Positions 41,438-51,018 are shown, numbered from the stretch's first letter. The stretch is DNA of 64,000 nucleotides from Actinomyces urinae (GCF_900119695.1 NZ_LT632547.1:1330852-1394851); one strand, 5' to 3'. Translations and numbers: made by a program. Notes: generated by a model not told the origin, from the letters alone.

Positions 41438-43798
41438 ATGACCGACTTTACGACGGCATCCGCTGGAGCGGTTCGCGCCGTCTCTGGAAGGCCCCCGGCA
41501 GTTTCAACTCCGATGGAGTTCTGGCAAGGACTATCCGCATCAGTGGTAGACCAGATTGCTGACAACTGGTACGCAACCAAAGAGCTCTACCGCAAGGGCA
41601 GGCGCCAGCACTACTTCTCCGCTGAGTTTCTCATGGGCCGCGCCCTCCTTAACAACCTCCTCAACCTTGGCCTGGTAGATCAGGCCGAAGAGGCTGCAAA
41701 AGCATTTGGTCAAGATCTGTCGCAGATCCTCGAAGAGGAACCCGACGCTGCCCTCGGAAACGGTGGCCTTGGACGTCTAGCAGCATGCTTCCTGGATTCT
41801 TGTGCAACCCAGGACCTCCCCGCAGTTGGTTACGGCATCCTCTACCGCTACGGACTTTTCAAGCAAGAGTTCCGCAATGGTTTCCAGACCGAGCACCCCG
41901 ACTCCTGGATGGAAGAGGGATACCCGCTGGTCATTCGCCATGAGGAAGAGATGCGTATCGTTGACTACGCCGACCTCAAGGTAAGGGCTGTTCCATACGA
42001 TATGCCGATCACCGGCTATGGCACGAAGAACGTTGGCACGCTCCGCCTATGGAAGGCCGAGCCGATGGAAGAGTTTGACTACGACGCGTTCAACTCGCAG
42101 CGCTTCACCGACGCTATCGTGGACCGCGAGCGCACGCACGACATTTCTCGCGTGCTCTACCCGAATGACACCACGTATGAAGGCAAGGTGCTGCGCGTAC
42201 GCCAGCAGTACTTCTTCGTCTCTGCTTCGCTACAGGAAATCGTTGAGAACCACCTGGAAGTGCACGGCACGTTTGAGAGCTTTGCACAGTACAACTCGGT
42301 GCAGCTGAACGATACGCACCCGGTGCTCGCCATTCCAGAGCTTATGCGCCTGCTGATGGACGAGCATGGCCTCGGTTGGGTGGAAGCTTGGAAGATTGTT
42401 TCTAAGACATTCGCCTACACTAACCACACTGTCCTTGCTGAAGCGTTGGAGACTTGGGAGATCTCGATTTTTGATCGCCTGTTCCCGCGCATCATGGAGA
42501 TCGTTTGGGAGATTGATCGTCGCTTCCGTATGGAGATGAAGGAGCTCGGCCTGGATGACGGTCGAATCAACTACATGGCTCCCGTATCTAACGGTGTTGT
42601 CCACATGGCGTGGATTGCGTGCTACGCGTCCTACTCCATTAACGGCGTTGCGGCCCTCCACACGGAGATCATCAAGCGGGAAACGCTTGGCGAATGGCAC
42701 GACATTTGGCCGGAGAAGTTCAACAACAAGACCAATGGTGTAACGCCGCGCCGCTGGCTGAACCAGTGCAACCCGCGCCTCGCCGCCCTCCTCACTGAAG
42801 TGACTGGCGGAGACGAGTGGGTGCGTGACCTCGATGTGCTGAAGAAGTACGTTGACGCCGGCAATGACGAAATCTACGACCGTCTGAACGAAATCAAGCA
42901 CGCAAATAAGATTGATTTCGCGAAGTGGATCAAGAACCGTCAGGGTATCGACATTGATCCGGACGCGATCTTTGACGTGCAGATCAAGCGCCTCCACGAG
43001 TACAAACGTCAGTTGCTGAACATCATGTACGTGCTTGACCTGTACTTCCGTCTAAAGAATGACCCGAAGGCAGATATTCCGCCGCGCGTATTCATTTTTG
43101 GCGCTAAGGCGGCTCCCGGTTACGTGCGCGCTAAGGCAATCATCAAGCTGATCAACGAAGTTGGTCGCCTGGTCAACAACGATCCTGAAGCTTCTAAGGT
43201 CTTGAAGGTTGTATTCGTTGAAAACTACAACGTTTCGCCCGCTGAGAAGATCATCCCGGCAGCAGACGTTTCAGAGCAGATTTCTACCGCAGGTAAGGAG
43301 GCGTCCGGCACCTCGAACATGAAGTTCATGATGAACGGCGCTCTGACCCTCGGCACGCTCGACGGTGCAAATGTGGAGATCGTGGATTCGGTTGGCTACG
43401 ACAATGCTTACATCTTTGGTGCGCGTGAGGAGGAGCTCCCCGAGCTTCGTCGCACTTACGACCCGCGCCACCAGTATGAGAGCGTTCCGGGCTTGCGCCG
43501 CGTGCTCGACGCATTCACCGACGGCACTTTGGACGACGGTGGCACCGGAATGTTCCACGATCTGCGCTGGTCCCTTCTCAACACGAACGGATATGAGCCG
43601 GCCGACATGTACTACCTGCTCGGCGACTTTGAGGATTACCGTAAGGTGCGCGACCAGATGGCTAACGACTACGCGGACCGCAAGAAGTGGGCGGCGATGA
43701 CTTGGAAGAATATCACCGAGTCCGGTCGCTTCTCTTCTGACCGCACCATCCGCGACTACGCGAACGAAGTGTGGAAGATCGAACCAACCAAGATCTAA
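41438..43798 (+). CDS. glgP: Glycogen/maltodextrin phosphorylase
   Basis: 786 residues, normal for the family. The PLP site is GKEASGTSNMKFMMNGALTL-like (Lys near residue 632) and is followed by GTLDGANVEI. N-terminal landmarks: SAEFLMGRALLNNL, ALGNGGLGRLAACFLDS, GYGILYRYGLFKQ. It releases glucose 1-phosphate from storage glucan in the cytoplasm. GGAAGGA before ATG. Codon use is the most biased towards common codons in the window, suggesting high expression. Confidence 0.96.
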   Translation: MTDFTTASAGAVRAVSGRPPAVSTPMEFWQGLSASVVDQIADNWYATKELYRKGRRQHYFSAEFLMGRALLNNLLNLGLVDQAEEAAKAFGQDLSQILEEEPDAALGNGGLGRLAACFLDSCATQDLPAVGYGILYRYGLFKQEFRNGFQTEHPDSWMEEGYPLVIRHEEEMRIVDYADLKVRAVPYDMPITGYGTKNVGTLRLWKAEPMEEFDYDAFNSQRFTDAIVDRERTHDISRVLYPNDTTYEGKVLRVRQQYFFVSASLQEIVENHLEVHGTFESFAQYNSVQLNDTHPVLAIPELMRLLMDEHGLGWVEAWKIVSKTFAYTNHTVLAEALETWEISIFDRLFPRIMEIVWEIDRRFRMEMKELGLDDGRINYMAPVSNGVVHMAWIACYASYSINGVAALHTEIIKRETLGEWHDIWPEKFNNKTNGVTPRRWLNQCNPRLAALLTEVTGGDEWVRDLDVLKKYVDAGNDEIYDRLNEIKHANKIDFAKWIKNRQGIDIDPDAIFDVQIKRLHEYKRQLLNIMYVLDLYFRLKNDPKADIPPRVFIFGAKAAPGYVRAKAIIKLINEVGRLVNNDPEASKVLKVVFVENYNVSPAEKIIPAADVSEQISTAGKEASGTSNMKFMMNGALTLGTLDGANVEIVDSVGYDNAYIFGAREEELPELRRTYDPRHQYESVPGLRRVLDAFTDGTLDDGGTGMFHDLRWSLLNTNGYEPADMYYLLGDFEDYRKVRDQMANDYADRKKWAAMTWKNITESGRFSSDRTIRDYANEVWKIEPTKI

Positions 43799-43805
43799 CA
43801 CGCGA

Positions 43806-43851
43806 AAATAGTTTAGGCTCTCAACCCAACGGTTGAGAGCCTAAACTATTT
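43806..43851. terminator. Perfect 21-bp hairpin between glgP and the dehydrogenase gene
   Basis: Arms 43806-43826 and 43831-43851 are exact complements around a CAAC loop; A-rich start and T-rich end make it a bidirectional terminator. The core is TAGGCTCTCAACC. Confidence 0.92.
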
Positions 43852-43884
43852 AGATTTCAACGAAGAAACATTCGAGCTAACGTG

Positions 43885-44769
43885 TTAAGTCTGCGGTGCC
43901 ACCACGCGGATTACAGACGAGTCATCTTTTGCGGCCATGCCCTGAGCAACCCCGATGAGGTATTCCTGCTGCGCCGCTGCCGCCACCGGAACGGCCAAAC
44001 CTACTGATTTAGCGGCATCCGTTACGATTCCCATGTCCTTCACAAAAATATCGAGGCGCGATTTAACTTCAACGTCCTCTTCTTCGTATGCCCGCAGCAT
44101 CCGCTCGCCGCGGTCTCCGAGCATAAACGATGCTGCCGCGCCTGACATGAGAGCATGGAGTGCCTGGGGGACATCAAGCTCAAGCTTTCGCGCCAGCGCG
44201 AGTGCCTCACCAGCCGCTGCGATATGAACGCCGCAGAGTAGCTGGTTTACAGTCTTCATGGCCTGACCCTTGCCGGCCTCGTCTCCGACTTTAACGAGAG
44301 TTCCAGCCATCTCTTCAAGTACCGGTAGTGCCCTCTCGTATACCTCGGGCACCGCGCCGACAACTACCAGAAGATCTCCCTCACCTGCGCGCACCGGGCC
44401 GCCTGACACGGGAGCATCGACCAAACCGATACCCTTTTGTGAAAGGGGTTCCTGGGCATTAGAGGCGACGTCGACACCGACAGTTGAAGTCAAGATGATG
44501 GTGGCGCCCTCGTTGAGCACCGCTACCACGCCATCCTCGCCGTAAAGAGCGTTGTCAAGCTGAGCCTGATTGCGGACAGCTAATACAACGAAATCCGCTC
44601 CATTGGCCGCCTCGCGTGCCGATGAAAACGTGGCGATACCGGCATCTGCAGCAAGTGCGGTTCGCTCTGCAACGGGGTCGAAACCGGTAACCGTAAACGT
44701 TTTGCTCAGGTTAGTGGCGATGGGCAGGCCCATAGCGCCAAGTCCCAAAACAGCGATTTTCTTAGACAA
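43885..44769 (-). CDS. NAD-dependent four-carbon acid-sugar dehydrogenase (LtnD-like)
   Basis: 294 residues of the 3-hydroxyisobutyrate dehydrogenase superfamily. Rossmann motif VLGLGAMGLPIATNL, substrate motif DAPVSGGPVRAGEGDL, catalytic Lys in KGQAMKTVNQLLCG. Its pairing with a DUF1537 kinase points to L-threonate or D-erythronate dehydrogenase (LtnD) that makes the 3-oxo acid for the kinase. The assignment rests on context; the sequence alone shows the superfamily. Confidence 0.85.
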   Translation of the reverse strand: MSKKIAVLGLGAMGLPIATNLSKTFTVTGFDPVAERTALAADAGIATFSSAREAANGADFVVLAVRNQAQLDNALYGEDGVVAVLNEGATIILTSTVGVDVASNAQEPLSQKGIGLVDAPVSGGPVRAGEGDLLVVVGAVPEVYERALPVLEEMAGTLVKVGDEAGKGQAMKTVNQLLCGVHIAAAGEALALARKLELDVPQALHALMSGAAASFMLGDRGERMLRAYEEEDVEVKSRLDIFVKDMGIVTDAAKSVGLAVPVAAAAQQEYLIGVAQGMAAKDDSSVIRVVAPQT

Positions 44770-44796
44770 TTTTGATCTCCTTTGATCCTTAGAAGA

Positions 44797-46230
44797 TTAG
44801 TTTGAAAGTTTTTCCACGACGACGGCCAGTGAAGTTTCGTTGCCCACATTGCCTGCGAAAACGATGTAAGGAATGCCGCGAGCAGGTTCGTTCTGTCCAC
44901 TCCAAAGTGAAACAATTCCGGGAAGCATGGGGCCAATAACGGTTGCGCGTCTGATGCCCAATCCCTTCGAAGCCACGTCGGATGAAGTGATTCCACCTTT
45001 AGCAATCACGAATCGAGGAGTGGCACGCCCAACGATTCCTCGCACAACATCGACAACAGCTGCAGATACCCGCCGGGAGATTTCAAGTGACGAAGCACCA
45101 TCGTTACCTCGCACCAGTTTGCGTGACGTGCGAACAACTACATGACCGTTTTCCAAGCCGGAGATTGCGCTATTTACGATGGCTTCGATATGAGAATCTC
45201 TGGCGTTAGCATCGAGAACTTCATGAACGTCGATCTCATACTCTTCCAGTTCAACGTTGTCGCGCAAATAGTTCAACTGACGAGTGGTTAGATCTACGTG
45301 GCTTCCGATAACGATCAGCCCGCCTGGCACAGTGCTTCGTCCCTGTCGGGATTCTTCCACCTCTTTTGTTGTAAGCGGGGACTTAGGATCTTGTCCGATG
45401 CGGGCCCTAACAAATGGGGGGCCAACTCGGTATATGAAGCTTGAACCGGACGCCTCCGCACGATTCAACGCAAGTGAAAGTAGCCGCAGGTCATCTTCAG
45501 TGACTGAATCACAAATTATCGGCTGCCTGTTTTTTGCGCTCCGCAACTTCTCGACCACGGCGTTCAGATCGGTTCGGAGTGTAGTCAAATCGATCGCAAT
45601 GACCTCGCTGGTCTTTGTGGCTCCGCCCGTCTTTTCTTCAATCCATTCGGCTAAGGAAGAGGAGTTAAAACCAAACGTTGCGTCTTTGGCGAACTCGGTT
45701 TCACCTACGGGTGTGAAACCGTTAGCTTCAGAGCCTGCATAGTGGATCCCGTCAACCGTGATCCGGCCGGCATCGGCGAACGCGGGAAGGACAATGATAC
45801 CGTCAACGTCGCGCCCCGTCTGTTTTTTCATCGCGTCAGCAAGAGTGTTTGGTTCAAGGGGGAAGTGGCCGCGTAGCGTTGAATCGGAGCGAGAGACGAA
45901 AGTGATCCTCAGGCCATCGTGTTTCTTGATTGCCTTGTAAGCGGACTCGACTACTTCTCGATTTATCTGCTCCGCATCTTCAGGAGAGAGGGAACGGGAG
46001 TTTGTCATAACGTAAATCGCGGGTTTGCCCGTACTGAATCCCCATTCGAGATCTTCGGGATCCCAGGACGTGAGCACAGGCAAGTCGGAAACAGACTGCG
46101 TGCCGGTAGGGTCGTCGTCGAGCACCACGAGGATGGGCGGCGAAGTCCGAGCGTTCTCCTCACGCACTCGTTGCGCGTCGACGTTTACAGCGGGCGGATG
46201 TGCCGCAGTTAGTTCAGCTAGCGTCTTCAT
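44797..46230 (-). CDS. Four-carbon acid-sugar kinase (OtnK-like, DUF1537)
   Basis: 477 residues. N-terminal DUF1537 domain with LDDDPTGTQSVSDLPVLTSW and LPAFADAGRITVDGIHY; C-terminal nucleotide-binding domain with RFVIAKGGITSSDVASKGLG. Family members phosphorylate 3-oxo-tetronates at O-4. 27 bp upstream of the dehydrogenase gene, the usual otnK-ltnD order. The aldolase (OtnC) and isomerase (OtnI) of the pathway are absent here. Confidence 0.9.
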   Translation of the reverse strand: MKTLAELTAAHPPAVNVDAQRVREENARTSPPILVVLDDDPTGTQSVSDLPVLTSWDPEDLEWGFSTGKPAIYVMTNSRSLSPEDAEQINREVVESAYKAIKKHDGLRITFVSRSDSTLRGHFPLEPNTLADAMKKQTGRDVDGIIVLPAFADAGRITVDGIHYAGSEANGFTPVGETEFAKDATFGFNSSSLAEWIEEKTGGATKTSEVIAIDLTTLRTDLNAVVEKLRSAKNRQPIICDSVTEDDLRLLSLALNRAEASGSSFIYRVGPPFVRARIGQDPKSPLTTKEVEESRQGRSTVPGGLIVIGSHVDLTTRQLNYLRDNVELEEYEIDVHEVLDANARDSHIEAIVNSAISGLENGHVVVRTSRKLVRGNDGASSLEISRRVSAAVVDVVRGIVGRATPRFVIAKGGITSSDVASKGLGIRRATVIGPMLPGIVSLWSGQNEPARGIPYIVFAGNVGNETSLAVVVEKLSN

Positions 46231-46261
46231 GCAACAACTCCTTTGTTGAAACCCTAGAGAC

Positions 46262-46319
46262 CTTAGACGTCAGAGGTCTAAGACAATTTAAGAATAGGAT
46301 CACCCGATTCAGGTGTCAA
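46262..46319 (-). promoter_or_regulatory. Promoter and operator of the acid-sugar operon
   Basis: On the minus strand TTGACA (46319-46314), a 17-bp spacer and TATTCT (46296-46291) form a near-consensus promoter. Just downstream CTTAGAC-N7-GTCTAAG (46262-46282) is a perfect inverted repeat, well placed for the GntR repressor encoded upstream. Confidence 0.6.
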
Positions 46320-46434
46320 GGTTTCAATAGTGGGGCTTAACCAGTGCAAGCAAAGGGACGCATTGCCATCCGACCGTAACAGGCGTGAAAGCAGCAGTCG
46401 GGTGCAAACAAGCGCTTTTGGGGCCTCTTACTGG

Positions 46435-47130
46435 TTAATCAGACAAGTGTGTCTCAATGTCAGAACTCGTCTGAGTCATGTGAGCTCGCATCGCATCCTT
46501 CGCCCTTTGCACATCGGATTGTTCGATGGCCTCCAAAATCTCAAAATGATGATGCCTAGCCCGCTTGCGAATCTGGGGAACAGAGGTCGTGAGAAGCCGA
46601 GAATCATGGAGCGCGGTAGAAAGTGGGGTCATGATCGAAGCTAGGAAAGGGTTTTTTGAGGCGCTTAAGATGGCTTGATGGAACTCGAGGTCGGCGCGAG
46701 TAGCAGCCTCGATATCGCCCTGCTCGCTGGCGGCATCATACTCAGCTAGTTTTTGTCGCAAGTGCTCTATATCGGTATCAACGCGGCGTTCTGCAGCTAA
46801 ACCGCATGCGCCAACCTCTAGCATTCGACGAACTTCCGAAAGGTACATTCCCAGCTCTTTTGGAGACGACGTTTGCGAGATCCACCAAATAATCGAGCTG
46901 AGGTCCGTCCACTTGGCCGGATCAACTACAAACGTTCCACGGCCGTGCACCACGTTTACTACACCACGCTCAGTAAGTGTTCGCACAGCCTCCCGCATCG
47001 TTGGACGCGCAACTTGCAACCACTCCGCAAGCTCAATCTCAGGAGGGAGGGCTTCACCAACTTTGAACTTCTTTGAAACGATTGCGTCAAGAATCATCGT
47101 TGTCGCTCGTTGGACGCGGTCGCTAGGCAT
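46435..47130 (-). CDS. FadR-type GntR regulator
   Basis: 231 residues. N-terminal winged helix (PEIELAEWLQVARPTMREAV then ERGVVNVVHGRGTFVV, about 25-75) and a helical FadR ligand domain with DLEFHQAILSASKNPFL and the HHFEILEAIEQSDVQRA metal-binding His region. It precedes the kinase/dehydrogenase pair on the same strand, so it is probably their repressor, released by a four-carbon acid sugar. Confidence 0.9.
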   Translation of the reverse strand: MPSDRVQRATTMILDAIVSKKFKVGEALPPEIELAEWLQVARPTMREAVRTLTERGVVNVVHGRGTFVVDPAKWTDLSSIIWWISQTSSPKELGMYLSEVRRMLEVGACGLAAERRVDTDIEHLRQKLAEYDAASEQGDIEAATRADLEFHQAILSASKNPFLASIMTPLSTALHDSRLLTTSVPQIRKRARHHHFEILEAIEQSDVQRAKDAMRAHMTQTSSDIETHLSD

Positions 47131-47231
47131 GAATAGTTACCTCAGTGAAGAATGGGTTATTGCCCAATTAAACAACGAAATGAACCAAGATATCTAATCT
47201 TACGCTAGAACGCGCATCAGCTGATCGTAAA

Positions 47232-47270
47232 ACAAGGGTGCGGAACTCTGGAAGAGCCCCACACCCTTGT
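47232..47270. terminator. Hairpin downstream of the PspC gene
   Basis: ACAAGGGTG (47232-47240) pairs with CACCCTTGT (47262-47270), with a smaller CTCT/AGAG stem inside. Confidence 0.55.
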
Positions 47271-47288
47271 AGGCGAAACGAAGGGATG

Positions 47289-47480
47289 TCAGTACGCAGG
47301 TTCAAGCGGGACGATCGCCCACAAAATCAGATATACAAGCAGGCCCGAACCCATGCCTAGAATTAGCAGTAGCGCAACAATTCGTACAAGGGTGGGATCC
47401 CAGTTGTAAGTCCTAGCAAGGCCACCGCACACGCCACCGATGTAGCGGTCCGTGCGCGAACGGTAAAGACGTGGTGCCAT
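47289..47480 (-). CDS. PspC domain protein
   Basis: 63 residues from ATG 47480, placed by GGAGGAAA just upstream. PspC signature LYRSRTDRYIGGVCGGLARTY-like N-terminus, then PTLVRIVALLLILGMGSGLL (membrane segment). Small PspC proteins sit in the membrane and take part in envelope-stress responses. Divergent from the following ABC system. Confidence 0.88.
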   Translation of the reverse strand: MAPRLYRSRTDRYIGGVCGGLARTYNWDPTLVRIVALLLILGMGSGLLVYLILWAIVPLEPAY

Positions 47481-47645
47481 GATTTCCTCCAACCACTAGG
47501 TTTTTCGTACTTCCATTATGGAATTAGGCGGATTGTAAAACTATCGGGGATCACCCTGATTTTTAACCACGATTCCGCAGATATAGACGGCTTCGTCACT
47601 CAGGGATAAACCAGGGTGTTACCGGATAACGCGAAAACTTGGCTG

Positions 47646-47680
47646 TCGATAGTTTGGAAACAACGATTTAAACCTATCGA
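47646..47680. promoter_or_regulatory. TCGATAG/CTATCGA inverted repeat before the MacB-like operon
   Basis: Arms at 47646-47652 and 47674-47680 with 21 nt between, ending 11 bp before the ATPase start. A further CACCCTG/CAGGGTG pair lies upstream. Operator or two-component binding site candidate. Confidence 0.3.
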
Positions 47681-47691
47681 AAGAGGAAGCA

Positions 47692-48450
47692 ATGTCCGCC
47701 CACACAATGCCGGTTGCAAGGCACGCAAGTAGCCAACGCACGCCGATCGTACAGTTACGTTCCGTTACAAAAATCTATGGTCGAGACGACACTCGCGTGG
47801 TAGCCCTCGACAACGTGGACCTCGACATTTTTGAGGGCGAGTTCACCTCAATCATGGGGCCATCCGGGTCCGGAAAATCGACGCTCCTGCACTCGTTGGC
47901 CGGCCTTGATTCAGTAACACGCGGCACTGTTACCATCGCCGGGCGAGAGATCACCAGCATGAACGACCGCGTACTAACCCACTTCAGGCGCGACAACATC
48001 GGCTTCGTCTTCCAAGCCTTTAACCTCGTTCCCACAATCGATGCGCAGGCAAACCTCACCCTTCCTATGCGGCTTGCCGGCAAGCGCGTTGACAAACAGT
48101 GGATGAGCCAAATCGTGCGCAACCTACAGCTCGAAGACCGTCTCACGCACAAACCTCACGAGCTTTCCGGCGGCCAGCAACAACGCCTCGCTGTTGCCCG
48201 CGCACTCCTGTCCCGCCCAGCCGTCCTCGTAGCAGACGAGCCAACCGGCAACCTCGACTCCGCCGCCTCCGCCGAAGTTCTCAACATGCTTCGCAGCGCC
48301 GTAGACCACCTCGGACAAACCGTAATCATGGTCACCCACGACGTGAACGCAGCCTCAATCGCGGACCGCACGTTGGTTGTAAGAGACGGGCGCATCGTTG
48401 CCGACATCGCGCAGCCCACGCCCGAAAAGATTGGAGACGTGACCCGGTGA
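47692..48450 (+). CDS. MacB/LolD-type ABC ATPase
   Basis: 252 residues. Walker A GPSGSGKST, signature LSGGQQQRLAVARAL, Walker B VLVADEPTGNLD and MVTHDVNAA. The IYGRDDTRVVALDNVDLDI start and the TGNLD are typical of the MacB/FtsE/LolD group. It pairs with the following FtsX-like permease. Confidence 0.93.
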   Translation: MSAHTMPVARHASSQRTPIVQLRSVTKIYGRDDTRVVALDNVDLDIFEGEFTSIMGPSGSGKSTLLHSLAGLDSVTRGTVTIAGREITSMNDRVLTHFRRDNIGFVFQAFNLVPTIDAQANLTLPMRLAGKRVDKQWMSQIVRNLQLEDRLTHKPHELSGGQQQRLAVARALLSRPAVLVADEPTGNLDSAASAEVLNMLRSAVDHLGQTVIMVTHDVNAASIADRTLVVRDGRIVADIAQPTPEKIGDVTR

Positions 48451-50960
48451 AAGGCTTACTATCCGCAAACATGAAGTCGCACGGTTCGCGCTACCGGGCG
48501 ACAGTAATAGCCGTGGCGCTCGCGGTAGCGTTCATACTCACCGCATTCGGACTAGCTGGTGCGCTCCAGTATTCTGCCAAAGTTTCAGTCGCATCGAATG
48601 TACTAGGCGCTGACGGAATCATAAGTGACGTCGTGTACCAGGACCTTGATGACTCCGTGCAAAATCCGACGGACAAAATCTGGGAACACCTCAAAAACGA
48701 TCCAAAAGTTCACGGCGAACCAATATATGTCGGCATTGAAGAAGTGACCGTTCCCGGCGGGGCCGATAGCGGTTTTCTCAGAATCGCGCAGGTGCGACCC
48801 GAACCGTTTGGAAACCCGAAACTAGCCGAAGGTAAGCTACCAGCCGCATCAGATGAAGTGGTGCTTCCCGAGTTCGTTAAAGCCAACCTGTCCGTGAAAG
48901 TGGGCAGCAAGGTCAAAATGACTGGGATAGACCGCGAGTTCAAGATTTCCGGCTTCACTGAAGTGGAGAACGGGATTAACTCGGCGCCAAGCATCCTGTA
49001 TGCCGCCGGCCAAATCCCGAAGCTGTATGAAGATCGCTATGTGTCCGAGGTTGTCTTCAATGTTGATGGCAAGAAGGGTGATGCTGCAGTTGAATACGTA
49101 CGCGCAGAAGCCCACAAAATCCTGCCAGATTTGGATACCGAGGAGACTGTCCTATCCTCTGAAGAATATGTTGAAAAGCAGATGGAGGACATCGCGGAGG
49201 GCATGCCTGCCGTGCTTGCGGTAGTCCTGGTTTTCCCTGGTATTGCAGCCGTTACCGCTATCATCGTTATCTCAACTACCTTCCAGGTGATGTTGGCGCA
49301 GCGGAAGCGAGAACTTGCTCTTCTGCGAGCTATTGGCGCGGATGCCCGGCAGATTCGCGGCCTCATGATCAAAGAAAACCTGATTGTTGGTCTGCTGGCC
49401 TCAATCGCGGGCCTGTTGCTTGGTGCGGTTAGTTCAACGCTTCTAAACAAGTTCACAAAAATTGTTCCTGAGTGGGCTGACGCGTTCTTGGCTATCCCGC
49501 TCTGGGGCTATGCTTCAGCCCTAGCGATTGGCGTACTCATAACCCTTATTGCAGGTATTCGCCCGGCATTCCAAGCAGGAAACCTTTCGCCAATGGTCGC
49601 TCTAGAGCCGGTTGATAGTGCTGCCGTGCAGAAGAACAAGCGGCTCACCCGCCTGATCTTCGGCATCGTAATCACGGGTATCGGCCTTGCGTGCATCACC
49701 ATTGCCACCGTGAGCCCCGACTTCGGAAAAGAAGCGGCTCAGTTTGGCCTCGCATTCCTCGGCGGCGTAGTCAGCTTCATCGGTGCGCTCATGCTTCTGA
49801 CCTGGCTGGTTCCATACATTACGCGAGGCATTGGGAAGCTCATTGGCAAGAACAGTGTTACCTTCCAAATGGCCGGTGAAAACACGTGGCGTAACCCCGC
49901 CCGCACCGGAGCTACCGGAACTGCCCTCGTTCTTGGAATCACGCTGGTGACCATGATGATCGTGGGTGCAAAATCGGTGGAAACCTCCGTTTTGACGGAG
50001 ATTGACGAGAAGCGTCCGATTGATCTGATTGTCAGTACTGAAGATAATCGCCCTTTGACGGATGCGGAAATCACGGCCATTAACAAGACTGAGAATGTTA
50101 CCCAGGTTGCAGTTACCAAGGCTCTTCGAGTTCCGGCCGGTGACGAGGCTGATCCTATGGGCAACGGCTATATGCAGATCAACGAGGCCGCAGACCTCTC
50201 GAAGGTTGCTCACACTGATGTTGCCACGCCACCTGAAGGCACCGTTGCGGTGGACGGATGGCTGTACGACCCGGATGAAGGAACAAAACAGTTCAGCGCG
50301 GGCGACAAGTCAATGACGTTTGCCGTGCAGGCTGCTCGCACCCCGAACTACACGCTATCGTCGAAAGATTTCGAGGCGGTGCGTGCAATGTACGGCGAGG
50401 AGGCAGTGGACTCGTCCGTGGCATTTGTGAGGATAAAAGACGGGCTTTCCATCTCGCAGGTGCTGGAGACGAGGAACAACCTCATGGACAAAGTCCAGGC
50501 TCCGCAAGTAGGAGGTAGCGCCCTAGAGCGTGCGGCAATGGTTTTGGCAATCAAATCAATGCTGATCGCAACCGTTGTCATGCTGGCCGTATCGGTATTG
50601 GTGGCGCTTGTGGGCGTTACCAACACGCTCGCCCTGTCCGTGGTTGAACGCCGACGTGAGAATGCGATGGTGCGAGCACTTGGTATGACCAAGGGCGATC
50701 TGCGTCGCATGATCACCTGGGAGACCGTGCTGATTGCGGGCGTTGCCACCGTCGTGGGCGTGGCCATGGGAATCGGCTATGGGGCGCTTGGCCTGCACGC
50801 GCTTCCCATTGGTGAGGCTACTCGCCACCTGGTTATCCCGTGGGATCAAGTGGCAGTTGCTGCTTTGATCTCGTTCCTAGCGGCCCTGTTGGCGTCGATT
50901 ATGCCGGCTCGCTTGGCCGCAAAGGCGTCCCCGGTAGAAGCCCTCGCCGATGTCGGCTAG
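48447..50960 (+). CDS. FtsX-like permease of a MacB-type ABC system
   Basis: 837 residues from GTG 48447 overlapping the ATPase stop. One N-terminal helix (VIAVALAVAFILTAFGLAGA), an extracellular domain (about 60-245), a three-helix FtsX unit (about 250-370), a further helix pair near 410-470, a second extracellular domain (about 500-690) and a final FtsX unit (MLIATVVMLAVSVLVALVGV, then EAALADVG-type end). This is the duplicated 10-helix type used for peptide or antibiotic export and resistance in Gram-positive bacteria. Its target is unknown. Confidence 0.9.
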   Translation: MKGLLSANMKSHGSRYRATVIAVALAVAFILTAFGLAGALQYSAKVSVASNVLGADGIISDVVYQDLDDSVQNPTDKIWEHLKNDPKVHGEPIYVGIEEVTVPGGADSGFLRIAQVRPEPFGNPKLAEGKLPAASDEVVLPEFVKANLSVKVGSKVKMTGIDREFKISGFTEVENGINSAPSILYAAGQIPKLYEDRYVSEVVFNVDGKKGDAAVEYVRAEAHKILPDLDTEETVLSSEEYVEKQMEDIAEGMPAVLAVVLVFPGIAAVTAIIVISTTFQVMLAQRKRELALLRAIGADARQIRGLMIKENLIVGLLASIAGLLLGAVSSTLLNKFTKIVPEWADAFLAIPLWGYASALAIGVLITLIAGIRPAFQAGNLSPMVALEPVDSAAVQKNKRLTRLIFGIVITGIGLACITIATVSPDFGKEAAQFGLAFLGGVVSFIGALMLLTWLVPYITRGIGKLIGKNSVTFQMAGENTWRNPARTGATGTALVLGITLVTMMIVGAKSVETSVLTEIDEKRPIDLIVSTEDNRPLTDAEITAINKTENVTQVAVTKALRVPAGDEADPMGNGYMQINEAADLSKVAHTDVATPPEGTVAVDGWLYDPDEGTKQFSAGDKSMTFAVQAARTPNYTLSSKDFEAVRAMYGEEAVDSSVAFVRIKDGLSISQVLETRNNLMDKVQAPQVGGSALERAAMVLAIKSMLIATVVMLAVSVLVALVGVTNTLALSVVERRRENAMVRALGMTKGDLRRMITWETVLIAGVATVVGVAMGIGYGALGLHALPIGEATRHLVIPWDQVAVAALISFLAALLASIMPARLAAKASPVEALADVG

Positions 50961-50981
50961 AAGACCGCTACTTAGGTAGAG

Positions 50982-51018
50982 TTTCAGCCCCGCTCCAAAT
51001 CACGGAGCGGGGCTGAAA
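50982..51018. terminator. 15-bp perfect hairpin between permease and sodA
   Basis: TTTCAGCCCCGCTCC (50982-50996) pairs with 51004-51018 around a 7-nt loop; bidirectional between convergent genes. Confidence 0.88.

Noticed and set aside
48099..48446. N-terminal 116 codons upstream of the FtsX-like permease
   Set aside because: Overlaps the ATPase gene in another frame and is Arg/Pro-rich; the permease starts at GTG 48447.
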